Source: CAYJAD01 sp964371835
GTDB lineage: Bacteria > Desulfobacterota > Desulfovibrionia > Desulfovibrionales > Desulfovibrionaceae
Assembly (NCBI GenBank): GCA_964371835.1
Contig: CAYJOP010000036.1
Span: 1 to 19,427, forward strand
DNA: 19,427 bases
Reading direction: 5' to 3'
Part shown: piece by piece, positions 14,213-19,427 of the stretch
Numbering within the stretch: position 1 is the first letter of the stretch
Layout: the number at the start of each line of letters is the position of its first letter
Made by a program: the position numbers and the translations under genes
The notes under the pieces: model-generated
Told to the model about the DNA's origin: nothing
What the model saw: only the letters and a program-made list of their open reading frames with translations
The model's database searches: none

Positions 14213-15571
14213 TTAGAATACGCCTTGTTGAATCATGGCTTCAGCTACTTTGCGGAAACCAGCAATGTTGCCACCAAGGACGTAGTCACCAGGGCTGTCA
14301 AATTCTTGAGCAGTTTCACTAGCTGCTGTGAAGATGCCCTTCATGATGTCTTTTAATTTGTCATCAACTTGGTTGAATGTCCAAGCTTGCATGCTTGCGT
14401 TTTGGGCCATTTCAAGTTGGCTTGTGGAAACGCCGCCAGCATTGGCGCATTTGCCTGGGCCATAAGCAATTTTTGCTTCTTTAAATACTTCAATAGCTTC
14501 TGGGGTTGAAGGCATGTTTGCACCTTCGCTTACAAGTTTGCAACCATTTTTGATAAGTGCCAGTGCGTCATCGCCTGTTAGCTCGTTTTGAGTGGCACTT
14601 GGGAAGGCCAAATCACAAGGCATATGCCATACAGGATGTTGATTCTTGGGGTAATCTTTAGCCGGGATGTATTTAGCATCAGGGCAAAGCTCAAGATAGC
14701 GTGTAAGAGATGCACGCTCAACGTTTTTCACTTGGTTTAGCACTTCAAGGTTAATGCCAGATGGCTGATAGATTGTTCCGCGTGAGTCACTAATGGTAAC
14801 AGATTTTGCACCAAGATGTTGTAGTTTTTCAATGGTGTATTGAGCAACGTTGCCAGAACCAGACACAGCAGCGGTTGCGCCTTTAATGTCTTTACCGATG
14901 GCATTAAACATATTTTCGGCAAAGTATACGCAACCATAACCTGTGGCCTGAGGACGAACAAGTGATCCACCCCAAAGAATACCTTTGCCTGTAAGTACGC
15001 CATCAAACTTTAGAGTTAGGCGTTTGTATTGGCCAAATAAATAACCAATTTCACGAGCACCTACGCCAATGTCACCAGCAGGTACGTCAATGGTATTGCC
15101 TATAATTCTAGATAGTTCTGTCATATAGGATTGGCAGAAACGCATAACTTCATAGTCGCTCTTACCTTTTGGGTCAAAGTCACTACCACCCTTACCGCCG
15201 CCAATGGCAAGGCCGGTAAGGCTGTTTTTGAAAATTTGCTCAAATCCTAAGAATTTTAGAATACTTTGGTTAACGCTTGGGTGGAAGCGCAAACCGCCTT
15301 TGTAAGGTCCAATGGCAGAGTTAAATTGAACACGGTAGCCACGGTTAACATGTACACGACCTTTATCGTCGGTCCAAGAAACGCGGAAAGTTAGTTGCCT
15401 TTCTGGTTCAGTGATACGCTCCAAAATATTGTGCTGTTGATACCTGCTGTCACGCTCAAATAACGGTCCAAGAGAGTCTACAACCTCTTTAACTGCTTGC
15501 ATAAATTCAGGCTGATGTGCGCATACCTTCTTGAGTTTACGCATTACTTTTTGGGGATAATTTACGGCCAT
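14213..15571 (-). CDS. gdhA: NADP-type glutamate dehydrogenase
   Basis: A 452-residue enzyme that interconverts 2-oxoglutarate plus ammonia and glutamate, usually running toward ammonia assimilation. Length and sequence fit the hexameric bacterial GdhA class (about 445-450). Visible motifs: PYKGGLRFHPSVN with the substrate-binding Lys (about 90-102), GGGKGGSDFDPKGKSD with the catalytic Lys (about 124-139), and the nucleotide-domain segment AAVSGSGNVAQYT (about 234-246). AAGGAG lies 7 bases before the ATG on the minus strand. It is divergent from cysK across a 212-base AT-rich spacer and ends in its own terminator. NADPH preference is inferred from family membership. Confidence 0.95.
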   Translation of the reverse strand: MAVNYPQKVMRKLKKVCAHQPEFMQAVKEVVDSLGPLFERDSRYQQHNILERITEPERQLTFRVSWTDDKGRVHVNRGYRVQFNSAIGPYKGGLRFHPSVNQSILKFLGFEQIFKNSLTGLAIGGGKGGSDFDPKGKSDYEVMRFCQSYMTELSRIIGNTIDVPAGDIGVGAREIGYLFGQYKRLTLKFDGVLTGKGILWGGSLVRPQATGYGCVYFAENMFNAIGKDIKGATAAVSGSGNVAQYTIEKLQHLGAKSVTISDSRGTIYQPSGINLEVLNQVKNVERASLTRYLELCPDAKYIPAKDYPKNQHPVWHMPCDLAFPSATQNELTGDDALALIKNGCKLVSEGANMPSTPEAIEVFKEAKIAYGPGKCANAGGVSTSQLEMAQNASMQAWTFNQVDDKLKDIMKGIFTAASETAQEFDSPGDYVLGGNIAGFRKVAEAMIQQGVF

Positions 15572-15783
15572 AGTGTACTCCTTTTATAAGTGTATGGCGT
15601 GAGTGTACTAAAATGACGTCAGAAAAAAAAGCATTTTTAAAGCTTTTTTAGTGTTTTATGTTTAATTTTACATAAACACCTATAAAATTAAATTTTTTTA
15701 AGCATAATTTATGATTGAACTATGTTGCTTTTATTTTCTCTTAGGTTGTGTTATATTTATTAAAATATTTTTTGGAGAATTTT
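15572..15783. other. Divergent gdhA-cysK promoter region
   Basis: This very AT-rich spacer must hold promoters for both genes, but no convincing -35/-10 pair stands out. Two inverted repeats are visible: 15625-15632 with 15642-15649 (AAAAAAGC/GCTTTTTT), and 15651-15661 with 15670-15679 (one bulged base). Either could be an operator or a hairpin in the gdhA leader. Confidence 0.4.
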
Positions 15784-16686
15784 GTGCAAAATAATATATT
15801 AGATGTGGTTGGAAATACCCCAATAATTAAGCTTGGTGTGCTAAACCCACATCCATGCGAAATTTGGATTAAGCTTGAAAGTCGCAATCCTGCAGGTTCT
15901 GTGAAGGATAGGGTTGCTGCATATAGCATACAAAAAAATTATGCTGAAAAGAAAATTTTAGCAGATAGCATGCTTGTTGAAGCAAGTAGCGGTAATACAG
16001 GCATTGCCCTTGCTATGATTGCCGCAGTTTACGGTATGCCATGTATCATCACCATGCCAGAAAATATGACAGTTGAGCGCATAAAAGCCATGCAGGCTTA
16101 TGGGGCTGAGGTTGTTTTGACCCCTGCAGCCGAGGGTATGGCTGGTTCTGTAAAGCGTGCTAAAGAAATATGCGCAAAAAATGCCAAAGCATTTATGCTA
16201 GATCAGTTTTCAAATCAGCACATTGTTGATGCTCACTATGTAAGCACTGGCCCTGAAATATTTTCAAAACTAGGCAGTGATGTGTATGCCTTGGTTGCAG
16301 GGGTTGGGACTGGCGGCACCATTAGTGGTACAGGTTTATATTTGCGTGAGCGCTTGCCGCATTTGAAAATTCATGCAGTTGAGCCAGCTGAATCGCCACT
16401 ACTTTCTAAAGGTATTGCAGCAAAGCATGGCATACAAGGCATTGGGCCAAATTTCATATCAAAAATATTGCGCCAAGATATTTTGGATGAGGTAATGACA
16501 GTCAAAACTGACGCCGCCATAGCCATGAGTAAGGCATTATTTACAAAGGAAGGCATTAGCTGCGGTATATCATCTGGAGCTAATGTTTGTGCGGCATTGG
16601 AGCTTGCGGCTAGGCCTGAGATGCAAGGCAAAAGCATTGTTACCTTTATTTGTGATACTGGTGAGCGTTACCTTTCTTCAAGTTAA
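15784..16686 (+). CDS. cysK: Cysteine synthase (O-acetylserine sulfhydrylase)
   Basis: A 300-residue PLP enzyme making cysteine from O-acetylserine and sulfide. The PLP lysine lies in NPAGSVKDR, the substrate loop in EASSGNTGIALA, and the phosphate-binding loop in GVGTGGTISG. The ITMPENMTVERIKAMQAYGAEV segment class is that of CysK rather than cystathionine beta-synthase, though CysM cannot be excluded. GTG 15784 is chosen as start because GGAG lies 6 bases upstream and because the family begins with a few residues before ILDVVGNTP; a GTG 12 codons earlier at 15748 has no such site. It stands alone, convergent with ahcY. In a sulfide-producing organism it links sulfide to assimilation. Confidence 0.92.
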   Translation: MQNNILDVVGNTPIIKLGVLNPHPCEIWIKLESRNPAGSVKDRVAAYSIQKNYAEKKILADSMLVEASSGNTGIALAMIAAVYGMPCIITMPENMTVERIKAMQAYGAEVVLTPAAEGMAGSVKRAKEICAKNAKAFMLDQFSNQHIVDAHYVSTGPEIFSKLGSDVYALVAGVGTGGTISGTGLYLRERLPHLKIHAVEPAESPLLSKGIAAKHGIQGIGPNFISKILRQDILDEVMTVKTDAAIAMSKALFTKEGISCGISSGANVCAALELAARPEMQGKSIVTFICDTGERYLSSS

Positions 16687-16749
16687 AAAATGTTAAAAAA
16701 TAGCGATTTTCCGCGGTAATGTTAATTTTAGTTAGGCTTTTGAAGAATT

Positions 16750-16872
16750 AAAAAACGTTGAAAAGGAGTGAAATACAAGAAAAGGGTAGATTTTAGAAGA
16801 AGATAGGGGGTTTCCCCATAATAACTAAAACCTACCCCTGACGTAGCAAATTGCTATTTTTCAACGTTTTTT
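16750..16872. terminator. Nested palindrome between cysK and ahcY, probable bidirectional terminator
   Basis: An outer 15-bp perfect inverted repeat (16750-16764 with 16858-16872) encloses a 13-bp one (16784-16796 with 16825-16837), an inner GGGG/CCCC hairpin (16807-16817) and a small TAGCA/TGCTA hairpin (16844-16856). The single mismatch of the 13-bp stem is a G.U pair only in the minus-strand RNA, i.e. in the ahcY transcript. The outer arms end in T runs on both strands, suiting termination in both directions. The far arm abuts the ahcY stop codon. Confidence 0.7.
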
Positions 16873-18302
16873 TAATAGCGGTAGTGATTGGCTTTGTATG
16901 GGCCTTTCACGTCAACGCCAATATAGTCAGCTTGTTCCTTGGTTAGCGTGGTAAGTGTTGCACCAATGCGCTCAAGGTGTAGTCTTGCCACTTCTTCATC
17001 AAGGTCTTTTGGTAGTATGTAAACTTGATTTTTCAAAGTTTTGTCCGTGGCTAGGCGAATTTGTGCTAGCACTTGGTTGGTGAAGCTGTTGGACATAACA
17101 AAGCTTGGGTGGCCTGTGGCGCAGCCAAGGTTTACAAGGCGGCCTTCAGCAAGCACAACTATGGAACGACCAGACTTCAAAGTCCATTTGTCTACTTGTG
17201 GTTTTATATTTAAGCAGGTAACGCCTGCGGTTTCTTCAAGGTAGCTCATTTCAATTTCGTTATCAAAGTGACCAATATTACAAATGATTGCTTCATCTTT
17301 CATGGCTTCCATGTGTGCGCCAGTTACAACGTGATAGTTGCCTGTGGCTGTTACAATGATGTCAGCTTCTTTAACGGCCTCTTCCATGGTGGTGACTTCA
17401 TAGCCTTCCATGGCAGCTTGCAGGGCGCAGATGGGGTCAATTTCGGTAACAAGTACACGAGCGCCAAAACCACGCATGGATTGAGCGCAGCCCTTACCCA
17501 CGTCGCCATAACCAGCAATAACAACAACCTTACCAGCAATCATGATGTCAGTTGCTCTTTTGATGCCGTCAGCCAGTGATTCACGGCAGCCATAGAGGTT
17601 GTCAAATTTTGATTTGGTTACAGAGTCATTAACGTTAATGGCTGGGAATAGTAGTTTACCTTCCTCTGCCAATTGATATAATCTGTGTACGCCAGTGGTG
17701 GTTTCTTCAGAAACACCTTTGACGTTGGCTGTCATGCGTTTCCAGTGGCCTTTGTCATTTTTATAAGCAAGGGCCAGCCTGTCCATGATGATTTGAAATT
17801 CTTTGTTGTCATACTTTTTATCAAGCAATGATGGATCATTTTCCACCTCAAGACCTTTGTGTAGCATGAGTGTTGCGTCGCCACCATCATCAACAATTAA
17901 ATCTGGGCCGCTACCGTCAGGCCAAGTTAGGGCCATCTCAGTGCACCACCAGTATTCTTCAAGTGTTTCACCCTTCCACGCAAAAACTTTGGCATAGCCA
18001 AGCTCAGCAATGGCAGCGGCGGCATGGTCTTGGGTTGAAAAAATGTTACAAGATGCCCAACGAAGGTCTGCACCAAGCTCATAAAGAGTCTTAATGAGCA
18101 TGGCTGTTTGAATAGTCATGTGCAAAGAACCAGTGATTTTAAGACCTTTTAGGGGTTTTTCTTTACCGTATTTTTCAATGCATTGCATAAGACCTGGCAT
18201 TTCACGCTCAGATAATTGCATTTCTTTTTTGCCAAAATCGGCTTGGGACATATCTGCCACTTTGTTGTTAAGTGAAAGATCAAGAGGTTGAACTTGACTC
18301 AT
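16872..18302 (-). CDS. ahcY: Adenosylhomocysteinase (SAH hydrolase)
   Basis: A 476-residue NAD-dependent enzyme that splits S-adenosylhomocysteine into adenosine and homocysteine, relieving product inhibition of methyltransferases. Motifs include NINVNDSVTKSKFDN with the active-site Asn/Asp/Lys region, the NAD loop in VVIAGYGDVGKGCAQ, and the C-terminal KANHYRY (residues 470-476), whose Lys and Tyr reach into the partner subunit's NAD site. Length is full. AAGGAG lies 7 bases before the ATG and overlaps the stop codon of the upstream sahR, so the two are co-transcribed and translationally linked. The sahR-ahcY order is as in D. vulgaris. Confidence 0.97.
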   Translation of the reverse strand: MSQVQPLDLSLNNKVADMSQADFGKKEMQLSEREMPGLMQCIEKYGKEKPLKGLKITGSLHMTIQTAMLIKTLYELGADLRWASCNIFSTQDHAAAAIAELGYAKVFAWKGETLEEYWWCTEMALTWPDGSGPDLIVDDGGDATLMLHKGLEVENDPSLLDKKYDNKEFQIIMDRLALAYKNDKGHWKRMTANVKGVSEETTTGVHRLYQLAEEGKLLFPAINVNDSVTKSKFDNLYGCRESLADGIKRATDIMIAGKVVVIAGYGDVGKGCAQSMRGFGARVLVTEIDPICALQAAMEGYEVTTMEEAVKEADIIVTATGNYHVVTGAHMEAMKDEAIICNIGHFDNEIEMSYLEETAGVTCLNIKPQVDKWTLKSGRSIVVLAEGRLVNLGCATGHPSFVMSNSFTNQVLAQIRLATDKTLKNQVYILPKDLDEEVARLHLERIGATLTTLTKEQADYIGVDVKGPYKANHYRY

Positions 18303-18313
18303 ATGAGTGCTCC

Positions 18314-19258
18314 TTATTTTGTTGTAGTATTTTCAGCTAGAACCATTAAAAGTCCTAGTCCGTTTTCAATATTATTATGCTCGATGTTAATAATGTTAAA
18401 ATCAACATCTTGGAGCATTTTTGTAATCTCATCTCTAGTAAAACCAAGCCAGCGGTCGCCATATTTTGTGCGCATATCTTCATTGTTATGTTTGTTAAAA
18501 TCAGTAATCAATACGCGTCCCTTGGGGCAAAGTACGCGCTTTATTTCGTGCAAAACTTCAACTGGATTGGATAAATGATGTAAAACTAAATTGATGCAAG
18601 CAAAATCTGCTTCATTGTCACGAAGGGGCAAGTGGTCAAGCTCACCAATGCGCAAAGAAATACGAGCATTTTTCCCAACTGTATGCTCAGCCTTAAAGCG
18701 ACGCTTTGCCATTTCAAGCATGCTGGCACTGCCGTCAACTCCCACTATGCCTTGAGCTAGGGGCAGGATGCTTTCAAGAACAGCACCAGTACCACAACCA
18801 AGGTCCACGGCTATATTACATGGACTTGGCACAGCCTTGCCTACAGCCCTTGCAAGGTCAAAATCGCCAAGTATTTCTTTGTTAAGCTCATCCCAATTTT
18901 CTGCAATTTCGTTAAAAAATTGGCGAGTTTTTCTACCTCTTTCATCAAGCGCAATGAGGGCAAGCCTAAGATCTTCTGTCATTTGTTCATTATTATCTAT
19001 ATGAGGCATGACGCTTTTTAAAAATTCAAGAGCGTGGCCTGTGGTGCTTGCACTATAAAAAACCCAAAGTCCATCCCTACGCCAATGCAAAAGACCAGCT
19101 TCTGCTAATATTTTTAAATGTCTGGAGATGCGAGATTGCCCCATGTTCAAAATATTTACCAACTCATTAACGGAAAGTTCATGCTGATAAAGGATGTTTA
19201 AAAGGCGCAAGCGAGTTTCGTCGGCAAGGGCTTTAAAGTATGGTAGGGCAAGTTTCAT
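18314..19258 (-). CDS. sahR: SahR: ArsR-family regulator fused to a SAM/SAH-binding methyltransferase-like domain
   Basis: A 314-residue regulator. Residues 1-85 form an ArsR-type winged helix: ALADETRLRLL (10-20), recognition helix MGQSRISRHLKIL (39-51) and wing LLHWRRDGLWVFYS (56-69). Residues 110-314 form a class I methyltransferase fold with motif I VDLGCGTG (151-158), acidic VGVD (172-175) and a later INLVLHHL segment. SahR is described in Proteobacteria, including Desulfovibrio, as an SAH-sensing repressor of SAM/SAH-cycle genes, with the methyltransferase domain used for sensing. The ArsR-type metal-binding cysteines are absent, as expected. Its stop overlaps the ahcY ribosome binding site, and a palindrome lies upstream. 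Genuine methyltransferase activity remains possible. Confidence 0.9.
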   Translation of the reverse strand: MKLALPYFKALADETRLRLLNILYQHELSVNELVNILNMGQSRISRHLKILAEAGLLHWRRDGLWVFYSASTTGHALEFLKSVMPHIDNNEQMTEDLRLALIALDERGRKTRQFFNEIAENWDELNKEILGDFDLARAVGKAVPSPCNIAVDLGCGTGAVLESILPLAQGIVGVDGSASMLEMAKRRFKAEHTVGKNARISLRIGELDHLPLRDNEADFACINLVLHHLSNPVEVLHEIKRVLCPKGRVLITDFNKHNNEDMRTKYGDRWLGFTRDEITKMLQDVDFNIINIEHNNIENGLGLLMVLAENTTTK

Positions 19259-19337
19259 AATTTTACTTATAAATTTAAATATTTTTGCTAGTTACTAATG
19301 CACTGATTAAATAAAAAACCAAGTGCATCAAGAAAGC

Positions 19338-19353
19338 TTGATATGCATATCAA
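19338..19353. promoter_or_regulatory. Perfect 16-bp palindrome, candidate SahR operator
   Basis: TTGATATGCATATCAA is a perfect palindrome 80 bases upstream of the sahR start. ArsR-type dimers bind such dyads, and the position fits autorepression of the sahR-ahcY operon. A second hairpin-like repeat, ATCAAG/CTTGAT (19327-19332 with 19337-19342), overlaps it on the left. No clear promoter boxes were assigned; a -35 TTGCTT on the minus strand upstream of the palindrome is possible. Confidence 0.7.
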
Positions 19354-19427
19354 TAATTCAAGATATAAGCAAGTATTCTTTTGTATGGAATTTTAAAATG
19401 ATAAAATAGTAACTTGTTTTTATACAA

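Noticed and set aside
15748..15783. Longer cysK start at an upstream GTG
   Set aside because: No ribosome binding site there, while GGAG sits 6 bases before GTG 15784. The extra residues do not match the family.

Overview
The window looks like chromosomal DNA from a Desulfovibrio-like sulfate reducer (Desulfovibrionales) with a fairly AT-rich genome. Three things point there: a complete hdrCBA-flx operon in the order I recall from Desulfovibrio, an ArsR-methyltransferase fusion (SahR type) directly upstream of ahcY, and a small DUF4911-type protein. No rRNA, tRNA, CRISPR array, phage gene or transposase gene was seen. The species cannot be fixed from this sequence.

Layout. 1-50 is the end of a dispersed hairpin repeat. 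104-2925 (+) is a compact run: azlC, azlD (branched-chain amino acid export), a DUF4911-like small protein, a GT8 glycosyltransferase, and a DEDDy 3'-5' exonuclease carrying a beta-clamp-binding pentapeptide. 3179-4153 (-) is a TerC/Alx membrane protein, preceded by a yybP-ykoY manganese riboswitch with its own intrinsic terminator. 4654-4944 (-) is an HU/IHF-family protein, divergent from an Elp3-like radical SAM gene (5278-6294, +).

The centre (6440-13593, +) is one tightly coupled operon: hdrC-hdrB-hdrA-flxD/C (fused)-flxB-flxA. The first five genes overlap by ATGA or a few bases. Together they encode a soluble NADH dehydrogenase/heterodisulfide reductase complex thought to bifurcate electrons between NADH, ferredoxin and a thiol/disulfide couple. 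FlxA carries an unusual Lys/Thr/Ala/Ser-rich, histone-H1-like N-terminal tail of about 115 residues.

13594-14212 has no gene but is packed with nested inverted repeats. Its outer ends match the repeat at the left edge of the window and resemble a MITE with TA target sites. Then come gdhA (-), divergent cysK (+), a nested-palindrome spacer, and the sahR-ahcY operon (-), with a 16-bp perfect palindrome upstream that is probably the SahR operator.

Functionally the window joins redox metabolism (Flx-Hdr), nitrogen and sulfur assimilation (GdhA, CysK), SAH recycling (SahR, AhcY) and metal homeostasis (TerC). The most unusual items are the FlxA tail, the nested palindromic repeat family, and the clamp-binding motif on the exonuclease.
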